Positions 34,462-44,393 of a DNA stretch of 64,000 bases are shown piece by piece. The notes under the pieces are model-generated. The model had not been told where the DNA came from, searched no databases, and worked only from the letters and a program-made list of their open reading frames with translations. The stretch is from positions 327,591 to 391,590 of the forward strand of contig NZ_SISK01000002.1 in the NCBI RefSeq assembly GCF_004310345.1, read 5' to 3'. A program made the translations under genes and the position numbers. How positions within the stretch are numbered: position 1 is the first letter of the stretch; each line of letters opens with the position of its first letter. The DNA is from Paracoccus subflavus. Its GTDB lineage: Bacteria > Pseudomonadota > Alphaproteobacteria > Rhodobacterales > Rhodobacteraceae.

Positions 34462-35490
34462 TCACCCCTGTGGGTCGATCAGCCGGGCCAGCACGCCGTC
34501 GCGAGTGATATGGCCGCCGCCCTGGACGGGCAAGGCGATGCGGCCGGCCAGAAGGCCCATCACCTGCCGCACCGGCATGTCGCGCGGGACGGGATCGCCC
34601 CCCGCACCGCCGGGCGCATCGCCCGGCTGGGCGACATCGGCGGCGGTCAGCACCCCCAGCGGGTTCATATGCGCCACGAAGTCGGCGACATAGGCATTGA
34701 CCGGATTGGCGATGATGTCGCGTGCCGTGCCGATCTGGACGATGCGGCCGCCCTCCATCAGGGCGATGCGGTTGCCCAGCTTGAAGGCTTCGTCCAGGTC
34801 GTGGCTGACAAAGATGATCGTGCGCTGCGTCCTGGCCTGCAATTCCAGCAATTCATCCTGCAGCCGCGCCCGGATCAGTGGATCGAGCGCGCTGAAGGGC
34901 TCGTCCATCAGCAGGATCGGCGCCTCGGTTGCGAAGGCGCGGGCCAGGCCCACGCGCTGCTGCATCCCGCCCGACAGATCGCCCACCTTGCGTTCCGCCC
35001 AGTCGGCCAGGCCCACGGTTTCCAACTGCCGGTCCACCCGGACCTTGCGTTCGGCCAGGGGCAACCCGGCCAGTTCCAGTCCCAGGCCCACGTTCTCGCG
35101 CACGGTGCGCCAGGGCAGCAGGCCGAACTGCTGGAACACCATCGCCACATGGCGCAGGCGGATGTCGCGCAAGGCCCGCTTGCCCGCCCCGCTGACCGAA
35201 ATCATCCTGCTGCCGTCCCAGACCCGAACCTCTCCCCGGCAGACATGATTGAGGGCATTGACGGCGCGCAGCAGCGTGGACTTGCCCGATCCCGACAGGC
35301 CCATCAGGACCAGAATCTCGCCCTGCCGGACCGACAGGGAACAGTCGTGAACGCCCAGGACCTGGCCGGTGGCGGCACGAATCTCGCCCCGCTCCTTGCC
35401 CTGGTCCATCAGGGGAAGGGCATTTTCGGGGTGATCGCCAAAGACGATACTGACCCGGTCGAACTCGACCGCGTTCGCAATGGTGTTCAT
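34462..35490 (-). CDS. choV: Choline ABC transporter ATPase
   Basis: A 342-residue ATPase of the quaternary-amine class. Walker A GLSGSGKS is at 64-71, signature LSGGMQQRVGLARAF, Walker B ILLMDEPFSALDP and switch VSHDLDEAFK. The N-terminal NALPLMDQGKERGEI insert is typical of ChoV. The C-terminal extension after ADFVAHMNPLGVL is a degenerate CBS-like tail. I start at ATG 35490, overlapping the choW stop by 4 nt; the longer frame runs through choW in the wrong frame. It is the last gene of choX-choW-choV. Confidence 0.92.
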   Translation of the reverse strand: MNTIANAVEFDRVSIVFGDHPENALPLMDQGKERGEIRAATGQVLGVHDCSLSVRQGEILVLMGLSGSGKSTLLRAVNALNHVCRGEVRVWDGSRMISVSGAGKRALRDIRLRHVAMVFQQFGLLPWRTVRENVGLGLELAGLPLAERKVRVDRQLETVGLADWAERKVGDLSGGMQQRVGLARAFATEAPILLMDEPFSALDPLIRARLQDELLELQARTQRTIIFVSHDLDEAFKLGNRIALMEGGRIVQIGTARDIIANPVNAYVADFVAHMNPLGVLTAADVAQPGDAPGGAGGDPVPRDMPVRQVMGLLAGRIALPVQGGGHITRDGVLARLIDPQG

Positions 35491-36335
35491 CGCCGCCCCT
35501 CCATCCGCAGCATCCGGTCCAGAAGGATCGCCACCACGACGATCACGAAGCCCGATTCGAACCCAAGCGAGGTGTTGACGCTGTTCAACGCACGCACCAC
35601 CGGCACCCCAAGGCCCGATGCGCCGACAAGCGCCGCGATCACGACCATGGACAGCGACAGCATGATGGTCTGGTTCAGCCCGGCCATGATCTGCGGCAGC
35701 GCGCTGGGCAGCTCGACCTTCCACAAAAGCTGGCGGGGGGTGGCACCAAAGGCCGTCGCGGCCTCGACCAGGGCGGGGGGCGTGGAACTGATCCCAAGCT
35801 GCGTCAGCCGGATCGGCGCAGGCAGAACAAAGATCACCGTGGCCAGCAGGCCCGGCACCATGCCGATGCCAAAGAACACGATCGCCGGGATCAGATAGAC
35901 GAACGTGGGCAGCGTCTGCATCAGATCCAGCACCGGCCGCATCCAAGCATACAGGCGTGGACGATGCGCGGCGGCGATGCCGATGGGCACGCCGATGGCC
36001 ATGCAGACCAGACAGGCGGCCAGCACCAGGGTCAGGGATTGCATCATCTCGTCCCAGTAACCCTGGTTCAGGACGAACAGCAGGCCCAAAGCCACCAGCA
36101 GGCAGGTTTTCCAACTGCGCTGCAGGAACCAGGTCAGCGCCACGGCCAGCAGGATGAACAGCAGGGGATGCGGCGCCTCCAGGGCGGCCAGGATGCGGCC
36201 GATCAGCCATTCCAGAACGCCCGAGATCGTGTTGAACAGCCCGGCCGCATTGGCGTTGAGCCAGTCGAAGATGCCTTTGGCCGTCGGGCCAACGGGGATC
36301 TTGTGGTCGGTCACAAGCGCCGTCAGTTGCTCCAT
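35487..36335 (-). CDS. choW: Choline ABC transporter permease
   Basis: A 282-residue permease of the ProW/OpuAB class, with several hydrophobic helices (PLLFILLAVALTWFLQ, LVALGLLFVLNQGYW, LVLAACLVCMAIGVPIGIAAA) and the EAA loop VEAATAFGATPRQLLWKVELPSALPQIMAGLNQTI. It lies between choX and choV and overlaps choV by 4 nt. It transports choline for conversion to glycine betaine by the divergent bet operon. Confidence 0.93.
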   Translation of the reverse strand: MEQLTALVTDHKIPVGPTAKGIFDWLNANAAGLFNTISGVLEWLIGRILAALEAPHPLLFILLAVALTWFLQRSWKTCLLVALGLLFVLNQGYWDEMMQSLTLVLAACLVCMAIGVPIGIAAAHRPRLYAWMRPVLDLMQTLPTFVYLIPAIVFFGIGMVPGLLATVIFVLPAPIRLTQLGISSTPPALVEAATAFGATPRQLLWKVELPSALPQIMAGLNQTIMLSLSMVVIAALVGASGLGVPVVRALNSVNTSLGFESGFVIVVVAILLDRMLRMEGRR

Positions 36336-36385
36336 GCGGTATCCCCCCGGTCCTGGAATGGCGGTGATGGCGGGCCGTCCGGCGG

Positions 36386-37327
36386 TCAGCCCGACAGGGC
36401 CTCGGTCAGGGCGGCTTGGGCGTCGTTGCCGTCAAAGGTCGTGACGCCTTCCAGCCACGGGGCTGCCGCGTCGGGGTTGGCGGCCAGCCAGTCGCGGGCG
36501 GCGTCCATGGGCTCTTGCCCGTCGTTCAGGATCTTGCCCATGACCTCGTTTTCCATGGCCAGGGTGAATTCCAGGTTTTGCAGGAACTTGCCCACGTTCG
36601 GACATTCCGCAACATAGCCATGGCGGGTGTTCGTGCGCACCTCGGCGCCGCCAAAATCGGGGCCGAACACGTCGTCCCCGCCGGTCAGATAGGTCATGTC
36701 GAACTGGGCGTTCATGGGGTGGGGTTCCCATCCCAGGAACACCACCGGCTGGCCTGCCGCATCGGCGCGGGCGACCTGGGCCAGCATTCCCTGTTCGCTG
36801 GATTCCACCACCTCGAAGGTGCCAAGGCCGAACTGGTCCTCGGCCACCATCTCCAGCAGCAGGCGGTTGCCGTCGTTGCCCGGCTCGATCCCATAGATCT
36901 GGTTCGACAGGGCGTCTTTGTGTTCCGCGATATCTGCGAAATCGGCAATGCCCAGGTCGGCGCCCGCCTTGTTGGTGGCCAGGGTGTATTTCGCGCCGGT
37001 CAGGTTGGTGCGCACGGTGTCCACCGTGCCCGCGTCGCGATAGGGGGCGATGTCGGCCTCCATCGTGGGCATCCAGTTGCCCAGAAAGATGTCCACGTCG
37101 TCGGTGGACAGCGCGGTATAGGTGACGGGCACCGACAAGAGCTTGGTTTCCGTCTCGTATCCCAGGGCCTGCAGGACCGTCGAGGCGATGGCCGTGGTCG
37201 CGGTGATGTCGGTCCAGCCCACATCCGAAAAGACCACGCTGCGGCAATCGTCGGGTTCGGCGGCAAGGGCGGGCCCGGCAAGGGCGGCGCCCAGGACTGC
37301 CGAGAGGGTGAGGCTTTTGCGGATCAT
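36386..37327 (-). CDS. choX: Choline-binding periplasmic protein
   Basis: A 313-residue binding protein. The signal peptide MIRKSLTLSAVLGAALAGPALA is cleaved near residue 22. The choline cage candidates are the aromatic residues in VGWTDITATTA, GNWMPTM and FLGWEPHPMN, the positions known in ChoX/ProX-type proteins. I start at ATG 37327, with GGGAGCCTC upstream; the frame beyond it crosses the operator. It is the first gene of choXWV and faces betI across an 85-bp region with a BetI-type palindrome. Confidence 0.93.
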   Translation of the reverse strand: MIRKSLTLSAVLGAALAGPALAAEPDDCRSVVFSDVGWTDITATTAIASTVLQALGYETETKLLSVPVTYTALSTDDVDIFLGNWMPTMEADIAPYRDAGTVDTVRTNLTGAKYTLATNKAGADLGIADFADIAEHKDALSNQIYGIEPGNDGNRLLLEMVAEDQFGLGTFEVVESSEQGMLAQVARADAAGQPVVFLGWEPHPMNAQFDMTYLTGGDDVFGPDFGGAEVRTNTRHGYVAECPNVGKFLQNLEFTLAMENEVMGKILNDGQEPMDAARDWLAANPDAAAPWLEGVTTFDGNDAQAALTEALSG

Positions 37328-37343
37328 GCGAGGCTCCCTGTTC

Positions 37344-37359
37344 TTGATTGGTCGATCAA
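37344..37359. promoter_or_regulatory. BetI-type operator palindrome
   Basis: TTGATTGGTCGATCAA has inverted arms TTGAT and ATCAA separated by 6 nt and lies midway between the choX and betI starts. BetI repressors bind TTGAT/ATCAA-type palindromes in bet promoters and release them on binding choline. One site would control both divergent operons. The assignment rests on position and sequence form. Confidence 0.7.
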
Positions 37360-37412
37360 TTAAAGATACACAGTCCCAGAATAGCAACCATCTTCTGCAA
37401 ACAGGTGCCCAT

Positions 37413-37979
37413 TTGCCCAGGATCGGGGCCGAGCCTATCCGAAAAGCCGCGCTGATCAACGCCACGATCTTCGAGATCGGGCGCGCGGGGTCATTGAATG
37501 TCACCGTGGCGCAGATCGCCCGGCGGGCCGGGATGTCGCCTGCCTTGGCGCATCATTATTTCGGGTCCAAGGAACAGATGTTCCTGTCGGCAATGCGTTA
37601 CATCCTGCGGAATTATGGTCGGTCGGTGTCGGAGACCCTGCCCGGTCGCGGCCAGCGAGGGCGGCTGAACGCGATCGTGCGGGCCAGTTTCGCGCCGCAG
37701 AACTTTCAGCGCGAAACCGTCAGCGCCTGGGTCAATTTTTATGCACTTGCCCTGATCAATCCCGAGGCGCGGCGCCTGTTGCGGGTCTATCACCGGCGTC
37801 TGCGGTCGAATCTGGTGATTGCCCTGCGCCCGCTGAGCGACGATCCGGGCCGTGTCGCCGAAACCGTGGGCGCCCTGATCGACGGGGTCTATCTGCGTGC
37901 GGTGCTGATTCCCGGCGGGGTCGATGCGCAGGCGGCGGAAAAACTGATTCTCGATTATCTGGACGAGGCTTTGACGTGA
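37413..37979 (+). CDS. betI: BetI, TetR-family choline-sensing repressor (TTG start)
   Basis: A 188-residue TetR-type repressor. The helix-turn-helix is [35 protein letters not shown], followed by the BetI-type ligand domain. Homologues begin MPK(V/L)G-PIRR, and the only start giving this ([20 protein letters not shown]) is TTG at 37413; no in-frame ATG or GTG is nearby. The larger open frame upstream runs back into choX antisense sequence. It overlaps betB by 4 nt. It should repress choX and bet genes through the 37344 palindrome. Confidence 0.9.
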   Translation: MPRIGAEPIRKAALINATIFEIGRAGSLNVTVAQIARRAGMSPALAHHYFGSKEQMFLSAMRYILRNYGRSVSETLPGRGQRGRLNAIVRASFAPQNFQRETVSAWVNFYALALINPEARRLLRVYHRRLRSNLVIALRPLSDDPGRVAETVGALIDGVYLRAVLIPGGVDAQAAEKLILDYLDEALT

Positions 37980-39421
37980 CCCACAGCGCCCAACCGGTAG
38001 CCAGCCTGTTCATCGACGGCGCCCCTGTCGAGGGCGAGGGCCCTGCGCTGCCGGTTCTTTATCCCTATACGGGACGGCAAATCGCCCTTCTGCACGAGGC
38101 GTCGGCGAATCAGGTGGCGCTGGCCTGCGAGGCGGCGGCCCGCGCGCAGCCGGCCTGGGCCGCGATGGCGCCGGCCGACCGGGGCCGCGTGCTGTCGCGC
38201 GCTGCCGCCATCATCCGCGACCGGAACGAAGAACTGTCGCATCTGGAGACGCTGGATACAGGCAAGCCGATCCAGGAAACGCGTGTGGCCGACTGGGCCT
38301 CGGGTGCCGCCGCACTGGAATATTTCGGCGGCCTGGCCGCCACCGTCACCGGCCAGATGATTCCCTTGGGCCGCGACTGGGCCTATACCCGGCGCGAGGC
38401 CCTGGGCGTCTGCGCGGGCATCGGCGCCTGGAACTATCCCAGCCAGATCGCCTGCTGGAAGGCCGCGCCCGCCCTGGCGATGGGCAATGCGATGGTCTTC
38501 AAGCCGTCCGAGGAAACCCCCTTGGGGGCGCTGAAGCTGGCCGAAATCCTGATCGAGGCCGGGGCGCCACCGGGCATCTTCAACGTGGTGCAGGGGGGCG
38601 GTCAGGTCGGCGCGGCTTTGGTCACAGACCCCAAGGTGGCCAAGGTGTCGCTGACCGGATCGGTGCCCACGGGCCGCCGCGTCTATGCCGCCGCAGCCGA
38701 CGGGATGCGCCATGTCACGATGGAACTGGGCGGCAAGTCGCCGCTGATCGTCTTTGACGACGCCAGCCTGGACGATGCCGTGGGCGCGGCGATCCTGGCG
38801 AACTTCTATTCCTCGGGCCAGATCTGTTCCAACGGAACACGGGTGTTTCTGCAGCGGGGCATCGCCGAACGGTTCCTGGCCCGGCTGGCGCAGCGGCTGG
38901 CAACGATCCGCATCGGCGATCCGCTGGACCCCGACACGCAGTTCGGCCCGATCATCAACCCCACGCAGGCCGCCAGGATCCGCGCGGCCATTGCCGCCGG
39001 GCAGGATGCGGGCGCCCGCCTGGTTTGCGGCGGCGGGGGCGAGGGGGCCTTCATCCCGCCCACCGTCTTTGCCGACGCCACCGACGACATGGCGATCGCC
39101 CGCGACGAAATCTTCGGGCCGGTGATGACCACGCTGACCTTTGCCGACGAGACCGAGGCCGTGGCCCGCGCCAATGCCACGGGCTTCGGCCTGGCGGCGG
39201 GCGTCTTTACCCAGGATCTGACGCGCGCCCATCGCGTCGTCGCCGCCCTGGAGGCAGGCACCTGCTGGATCAACGCCTACAACCTGACGCCGGTGGAAAT
39301 GCCCTTTGGCGGCGTCAAGATGTCCGGCCTGGGGCGTGAAAATTCCGCCGCCGCCATCGAACATTATTCGCAACTCAAGACCGTCTATGTCGGCATGGGC
39401 GCCGTCGAGGCGCCATATTGA
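37976..39421 (+). CDS. betB: Betaine-aldehyde dehydrogenase
   Basis: A 481-residue NAD(P)-dependent aldehyde dehydrogenase that oxidises betaine aldehyde to glycine betaine. Catalytic Cys284 is in [13 protein letters not shown] and Glu250 in [10 protein letters not shown]. The cofactor loop is [13 protein letters not shown], and the family signature NPTQAARI is present. It starts with GTG at 37976 inside the betI stop (GTGA), so the two are translated together. betA follows after 10 nt. Confidence 0.96.
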   Translation: MTHSAQPVASLFIDGAPVEGEGPALPVLYPYTGRQIALLHEASANQVALACEAAARAQPAWAAMAPADRGRVLSRAAAIIRDRNEELSHLETLDTGKPIQETRVADWASGAAALEYFGGLAATVTGQMIPLGRDWAYTRREALGVCAGIGAWNYPSQIACWKAAPALAMGNAMVFKPSEETPLGALKLAEILIEAGAPPGIFNVVQGGGQVGAALVTDPKVAKVSLTGSVPTGRRVYAAAADGMRHVTMELGGKSPLIVFDDASLDDAVGAAILANFYSSGQICSNGTRVFLQRGIAERFLARLAQRLATIRIGDPLDPDTQFGPIINPTQAARIRAAIAAGQDAGARLVCGGGGEGAFIPPTVFADATDDMAIARDEIFGPVMTTLTFADETEAVARANATGFGLAAGVFTQDLTRAHRVVAALEAGTCWINAYNLTPVEMPFGGVKMSGLGRENSAAAIEHYSQLKTVYVGMGAVEAPY

Positions 39422-39431
39422 GGGAATCGCC

Positions 39432-41051
39432 ATGACCGCTGATTATGTCATCGTCGGCGCCGGTTCCGCCGGCTGCGCCCTGGCCTATCGCCTGACCGAG
39501 GCGGGCCATTCCGTCGCCCTGATCGAATATGGCGGCAGCGACATCGGCATCTTCATCCAGATGCCCGGCGCGTTGTCCTATCCCATGAACATGCCCCGAT
39601 ACGATTGGGGATTCTTCAGCCAGCCCGAACCGCATCTGGGCGGACGCAGGCTGGCCACGCCGCGCGGCAAGGTGCTGGGGGGATCGTCGTCGATCAACGG
39701 GATGGTCTTTGTGCGCGGGCACCGCAAGGATTACGACCACTGGCGCGACAGCGGCGCAGCGGGATGGGGCTATGCTGACGTGCTGCCCTATTTCAAGCGG
39801 ATGGAAACCTGGCATGGCGGCGCCTCCGAATGGCGCGGCACCGCCGGGCCGCTGCATGTGACACGCGGCAAGCGCCGCAACCCGCTGTTCAACGCCTTTA
39901 TCGAGGCGGGGCAGCAGGCGGGCTGGCCCTATACGCCCGACTACAACGGCGAGAACCAGGAAGGCTTCGGCCCGATGGAGGCCACCATCTGGAAGGGCCG
40001 CCGCTGGTCCGCCGCCAATGCCTATCTGCGTCCGGCACAAAAGACCGGCCGGCTGCGGGTGATCCAGGCCTTTGCCCGACGCATCCTGTTTCAGGGCAGG
40101 CGGGCCTATGGCGTGGAAATCGAACGCAAGGGCCGGGTCGAGGAAATCCGGGCGGGGCGCGAGATCATCGTCTCGGCCAGTTCGATCAACACGCCGAAGC
40201 TTCTGATGCTGTCTGGCATCGGCCCTGCCGACCACCTGCGCCAGCACGGCATCGCGCCCTTGACGGACCGCCCCGGCGTCGGCGCGAACTTGCAGGATCA
40301 CCTTGAAATCTACATGCAGTACAAGGCGTTGAAGCCGATCACGCTTTACACCTATTACAACCTTCTGGGAAAGGGCCGGGTGGGCGTCGAATGGCTGCTG
40401 CAAAAGACCGGTCTGGGCGCATCGAACCAGTTCGAAAGCTGCGGGTTCATCCGGTCGTCGGACGCGGCGGATTATCCCGACATCCAGTATCACTTCCTGC
40501 CGCTGGCCGTGCGCTATGACGGCAAGGCGGCGGCGCAGGGCCACGGGTTCCAGGCCCATGTCGGGCCGATGCGGTCGAAATCGCGCGGCACCGTGCGGCT
40601 GGCGTCGGGCGACCCGGCGGCGCCGCCCGAGATCCGCTTCAACTACATGTCACATCCAGACGACTGGGCCGAATTCCGTGCCTGCGTTCGCCTGACGCGG
40701 CAAATCTTCGATCAATCCGCCTTTACCGAATACCGGGGCGCGGAAATCCAGCCGGGCGCGTCGGTGCAGACCGATGACCAGATCGACGCCTTTATCCGCG
40801 ACCATGCCGAATCGGCCTATCACCCCTGCGGCACGGCCCGCATGGGCGCTGCGACCGATCCGATGGCGGTGGTCGATCCGGACCTGAAGGTGATCGGCGT
40901 CGAGGGCCTGCGCGTGGCCGACAGTTCGGTCTTTCCGCGAATTACCAACGGCAACCTGAACGGTCCGTCGATCATGGTCGGGGAAAAGGCAGCCGATCAC
41001 ATCCTGGGCCGCATCGCGCGCCCCGATCAGGACCGCATGGCTGCCGAATAG
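39432..41051 (+). CDS. betA: Choline dehydrogenase
   Basis: A 539-residue GMC flavoprotein that oxidises choline to betaine aldehyde. FAD motif [14 protein letters not shown] is at 8-21; GMC signatures are [28 protein letters not shown] and [25 protein letters not shown]. The active-site His is H464 in [14 protein letters not shown] 39432 has AGGGAAT upstream. It completes the betI-B-A operon, giving conversion of imported choline to the osmoprotectant. Confidence 0.95.
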   Translation: MTADYVIVGAGSAGCALAYRLTEAGHSVALIEYGGSDIGIFIQMPGALSYPMNMPRYDWGFFSQPEPHLGGRRLATPRGKVLGGSSSINGMVFVRGHRKDYDHWRDSGAAGWGYADVLPYFKRMETWHGGASEWRGTAGPLHVTRGKRRNPLFNAFIEAGQQAGWPYTPDYNGENQEGFGPMEATIWKGRRWSAANAYLRPAQKTGRLRVIQAFARRILFQGRRAYGVEIERKGRVEEIRAGREIIVSASSINTPKLLMLSGIGPADHLRQHGIAPLTDRPGVGANLQDHLEIYMQYKALKPITLYTYYNLLGKGRVGVEWLLQKTGLGASNQFESCGFIRSSDAADYPDIQYHFLPLAVRYDGKAAAQGHGFQAHVGPMRSKSRGTVRLASGDPAAPPEIRFNYMSHPDDWAEFRACVRLTRQIFDQSAFTEYRGAEIQPGASVQTDDQIDAFIRDHAESAYHPCGTARMGAATDPMAVVDPDLKVIGVEGLRVADSSVFPRITNGNLNGPSIMVGEKAADHILGRIARPDQDRMAAE

Positions 41052-41109
41052 CCGGTTTGTTCTTCACGTCAAATATCCCTGTCTGGGGCTCCGGCCCGCG
41101 GCGCCGGGA

Positions 41110-41850
41110 TCAGCCGTTCCCCTCGCGCGCGGCGGCCACGGCGGGTTCCAGCCCGTCGCCCGGCATGCCGCGCAACAGCGTGTCGCCGACCACAAAGGTC
41201 GGGGTGCCCATGATACCCATGCGCTCGGCCAGTTGCCGGTTGTCGCGCAGCACCGCTGATACGGATTCGGTGTTCATGGTATTGGTGATCTGACCGATAT
41301 CCACGCCGATCTCGTCTGCGATCTGCGACAGCGCCTCGGGCGAGGGGGCGCCGCGCAGATTCATGAGCGCATGATGCGCCTTGAGATAGGCCTCGTCCCC
41401 CGCGACTTCTTTCACGGCGATGGCAAAGCGGGATGCGATTTCGCTGTCGGGTCCAAGGATCGGGAATTCCTTTATGATGAAGCGGATATTGCCATCGCTT
41501 TCGACCGTTCCCTGAATCTGGTCGTTGAAACGTTTGCAATAGCTGCACCGATAATCGAGGAACTCGACCACCGTCACGTCGCCTTCGGGATTGCCGCCCA
41601 CCCAACTGTGCCCGTCCTCGAAGATCGCCTCCCGGTTCGCGGCCACCAGGGTCAGGTCGTTCTCGACCTCGGATGCGGCGCGGCGTTCTTCCAGGACGTT
41701 GATGGATTCGACCAGAACCTCGGGGTTGGCCATCAGGTAGTCGCGCACCGCCTCGCCGAAGGCGGCCTTTTCGGCATCCGACATGGCGTTGATGTCGAAA
41801 GACAGGGCAGGGGTCGCGGTCAGCAGCAGCGCGGCGATCAGGCGTTTCAT
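41110..41850 (-). CDS. DsbA-family thioredoxin-like periplasmic protein
   Basis: A 246-residue exported thiol oxidoreductase. Signal peptide MKRLIAALLLTATPALSFD; a short helical N-terminal region follows; the active site is CSYC at 102-105 in VVEFLDYRCSYCKRF, and the cis-Pro loop is MGTPTFVVGD. This arrangement is that of the Com1/ScsC-type DsbA group, about 240 residues. The ACGAGG ribosome-binding site fits ATG 41850 better than ATG 41856; the very long frame beyond is antisense to the aminotransferase gene. Its role is disulfide formation or isomerisation in the envelope. Confidence 0.92.
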   Translation of the reverse strand: MKRLIAALLLTATPALSFDINAMSDAEKAAFGEAVRDYLMANPEVLVESINVLEERRAASEVENDLTLVAANREAIFEDGHSWVGGNPEGDVTVVEFLDYRCSYCKRFNDQIQGTVESDGNIRFIIKEFPILGPDSEIASRFAIAVKEVAGDEAYLKAHHALMNLRGAPSPEALSQIADEIGVDIGQITNTMNTESVSAVLRDNRQLAERMGIMGTPTFVVGDTLLRGMPGDGLEPAVAAAREGNG

Positions 41851-42021
41851 CGGCATCCTCGTGACGGGGTTTGCAAGACCTTGGCGCCTGCGGGCGGTCT
41901 TGGCAAGAAATACGCTGACAAAGCTGCGTGACCGGCGCCCGTCCCAAGGGGCTTTTCGCGCAAGGCGGGGCCGCGTAAGACAAGGGAAAAAGACAAAAGG
42001 CCCACGGCCCCGAGGAGAGCA

Positions 42022-43158
42022 ATGAGAAAATCCGCCCGCGGTCAGGTTGACCCGTTCATCGTCATGGACGTGATGGAGGCCGCCGCCCGCGCCGAGGCGC
42101 AGGGCCGTCATATCATCCACATGGAGGTCGGCCAGCCTTCGACCCCCGCGCCCCACGGTGCACGCCGCGCCCTGGCCGCCGCGCTGGAACAGCCGTTGGG
42201 CTATACCGTCGCGCTTGGCCTGCCCGCGCTGCGCCAGGGCATCGCCGATCTGTATCGCCGCTGGTACGGGGTCGATCTGGACCCGGCCCGCGTGGTGGTG
42301 ACGCCGGGCAGCAGCGGAGCGTTCATCATCGCGTTTTCGGCCCTGTTCGATGCGGGAGACCGGGTGGCGATGGGCTATCCCGGCTATCCCAGCTATCGCC
42401 AGATCCTGCGGGCCATGTCGCTGGAGCCGGTGGGCATCCCGACCCGGCCCGAGGATCGCTATCAGCCGCGTCCGGGCGACCTGCCCGATGGCTGCGCGGG
42501 GCTGATCCTCGCCTCGCCCGGCAACCCCTCGGGGACGGTGCTGCGGACCGACGAGCTGCGCGAACTGTCGGATGCGGCCAAGGCGCGCGGCATGGCGCTG
42601 ATCTCGGACGAGATCTATCACGGCCTGTCCTATGGCGACCGCTGCCATTCCGCGCTGGAGGTGACGGACGAGGTGTTCGTCATCAATTCCTTCAGCAAGT
42701 ATTTTTCCATGACCGGCTGGCGGGTGGGCTGGATGGTGGTGCCTGAAAGCCACATCCGCACGGTGGAACGGCTGGCGCAGAACCTGTTCATCTGCCCGCC
42801 CCATGCCAGCCAGGTCGCGGCCCTTGCCGCCCTGGACTGCACCGCCGAGATGGAGGCCAACCTGGCGGTCTATGCCGAAAACCGCCGCCTGATGCTGGAA
42901 GGGCTGCCCCGCGCGGGCTTTGACCGCATCGCGCCGCCCGAAGGGGCGTTCTATATCTATGCCGACGTATCGCACCTGACCGGCAATTCGCTGAGCTTTG
43001 CGGCGGACATTCTGGAAAAGACGGGCGTCGCGGTGACGCCGGGACTGGATTTCGACCCTGAACGCGGGGCCCGGACGCTGCGCTTTTCCTATGCCCGCGC
43101 GACCGTCGACATCGCCGAAGGGCTGCGCCGCCTGCAAGGATTCATGGCCGCGCGATGA
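42022..43158 (+). CDS. Class I/II PLP-dependent aminotransferase
   Basis: A 378-residue fold-type I aminotransferase. The PLP lysine is K226 in INSFSKYFSMTGWRVGW. Other cofactor contacts are in TPGSSGAFI, ASPGNPSGTV (Asn168) and ISDEIYHGL (Asp196). The closing R-FSYARATVDI holds the substrate carboxylate Arg. GAGGAGAGC precedes the ATG. The substrate amino acid cannot be told from sequence; the family includes aspartate, alanine and aromatic aminotransferases. The gene overlaps amiC by 4 nt. Confidence 0.92.
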   Translation: MRKSARGQVDPFIVMDVMEAAARAEAQGRHIIHMEVGQPSTPAPHGARRALAAALEQPLGYTVALGLPALRQGIADLYRRWYGVDLDPARVVVTPGSSGAFIIAFSALFDAGDRVAMGYPGYPSYRQILRAMSLEPVGIPTRPEDRYQPRPGDLPDGCAGLILASPGNPSGTVLRTDELRELSDAAKARGMALISDEIYHGLSYGDRCHSALEVTDEVFVINSFSKYFSMTGWRVGWMVVPESHIRTVERLAQNLFICPPHASQVAALAALDCTAEMEANLAVYAENRRLMLEGLPRAGFDRIAPPEGAFYIYADVSHLTGNSLSFAADILEKTGVAVTPGLDFDPERGARTLRFSYARATVDIAEGLRRLQGFMAAR

Positions 43159-44348
43159 GGATGCTGGCCCTTGTCCTGACCCTGCTGCTGGGGCTGCCCG
43201 TACTGGGCAACGAACCGGCTCGGCTGGATCTGGGCGGCTCGGCCCTTGTCGCGACGGGGCGGGGCTGGGGCGGCCCGCCACCGCTGGAATTGCGGCTGTC
43301 GCTGACGGCGCCCGTTCCGTTCGGCGCTTTTCTGGTGGGCGATCCGGCAAGGCTGGTTGTCGATCTGGAGGGCGCCGATCTGGGTGCCGCCCGGCCCGAG
43401 GATCTGTTCGGGGCAAACCTCGTGCCCGCGATCCGCTGGGGCCGGCACGAGGGCCGTTGGTCCCGCATCGTTGTCGAACTGCCCGGCCCCTACCGGATCG
43501 ACAGCGCGGGACAATGGCCGGGCGCGCAGTCGTCCGACCTGCGGGTACGGTTGCGCCCGGTCGCGGCGGCGGATTTCGCCCCCCGGTCCTCGGCCGCCTT
43601 GCGCGGCCTGCCCGATCCCGTTCCCCTGGACCCGCCGGCCCCTGACGGGCCGTTAACCGTCATGCTGGATCCCGGACACGGCGGCTTTGACCCCGGCGCC
43701 CTGGCCGAGGGCGAAAGTGAGGCGAACCTGGTTCTGGTCTTTGCCCTGGAACTGCAGGCAGCGCTGCGGGACCGGGGGGTCGATGCCCGGATGACGCGGC
43801 AGGACGACAGCTTCGTCGCCCTGGACCAGCGCATGACGGCAGCCCGGCAGGCGCGGGCGGATCTGTTCATCTCGCTCCATGCCGATGCCTTGCCCGAAGG
43901 GCAGGCGGCGGGGGCTACGATCTATGTCTGGAATCCCGCCGCCGACCGCCGCGCGGCGGAACAACTGGCCCTGCACCACGGGCGCCGCGACCTTGTGGCG
44001 GGTGCGGATCTGACCGGCCAGGACGATGCGCTGGCCGGGGTTCTGATGGACATGGCCCGCACCGACACCCAGCCCCGGTCGGAACTGTTCGCGCGCTGGT
44101 TGACCTCGCGCATGGCGCTTTCGGGGCTGGACATGCATCCCCGGCCGGTGCAGCCGGGAACCTATGTGGTCCTGAAATCCCCCGATATCCCATCCGTTCT
44201 GCTGGAACTGGGATTCATCTCGGACCATGACGACCGGGCCAATCTGCTCAATCCCGCATGGCGCGAGCGGATGGTCCGGGCGGTTGCCGACGCGGCGGCC
44301 GGCTGGGCCCGCGACGAGGCCGCGCGCACGGGCCGGTTGCGGCAATAA
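43155..44348 (+). CDS. amiC: N-acetylmuramoyl-L-alanine amidase (AmiC type)
   Basis: A 397-residue secreted peptidoglycan hydrolase. Signal peptide MRMLALVLTLLLGLPVLG; an AMIN-like domain (LELRLSLTAPVPFGAFLVGDPARLVVDLEG) about 45-130; and a C-terminal Amidase_3 zinc domain (LDPGHGGFDPGA with its His near 175, GESEANLVLVFALELQ, DLFISLHADALPEG, SVLLELGFISDHDD). It cuts the amide between MurNAc and the stem peptide during cell separation. It is coupled to the aminotransferase gene and precedes the PBP1A gene by about 45 nt. Confidence 0.93.
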   Translation: MRMLALVLTLLLGLPVLGNEPARLDLGGSALVATGRGWGGPPPLELRLSLTAPVPFGAFLVGDPARLVVDLEGADLGAARPEDLFGANLVPAIRWGRHEGRWSRIVVELPGPYRIDSAGQWPGAQSSDLRVRLRPVAAADFAPRSSAALRGLPDPVPLDPPAPDGPLTVMLDPGHGGFDPGALAEGESEANLVLVFALELQAALRDRGVDARMTRQDDSFVALDQRMTAARQARADLFISLHADALPEGQAAGATIYVWNPAADRRAAEQLALHHGRRDLVAGADLTGQDDALAGVLMDMARTDTQPRSELFARWLTSRMALSGLDMHPRPVQPGTYVVLKSPDIPSVLLELGFISDHDDRANLLNPAWRERMVRAVADAAAGWARDEAARTGRLRQ

Positions 44349-44393
44349 GCCGGAACGGCCAGTGTTGTTTTGACCGGGACAGCCCGCGCCGTT

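Noticed and set aside
41851..43416. N-terminal extension of the DsbA-like frame to 768 codons
   Set aside because: The extension is antisense to the aminotransferase; a signal peptide and ribosome-binding site fix the start at 41850.
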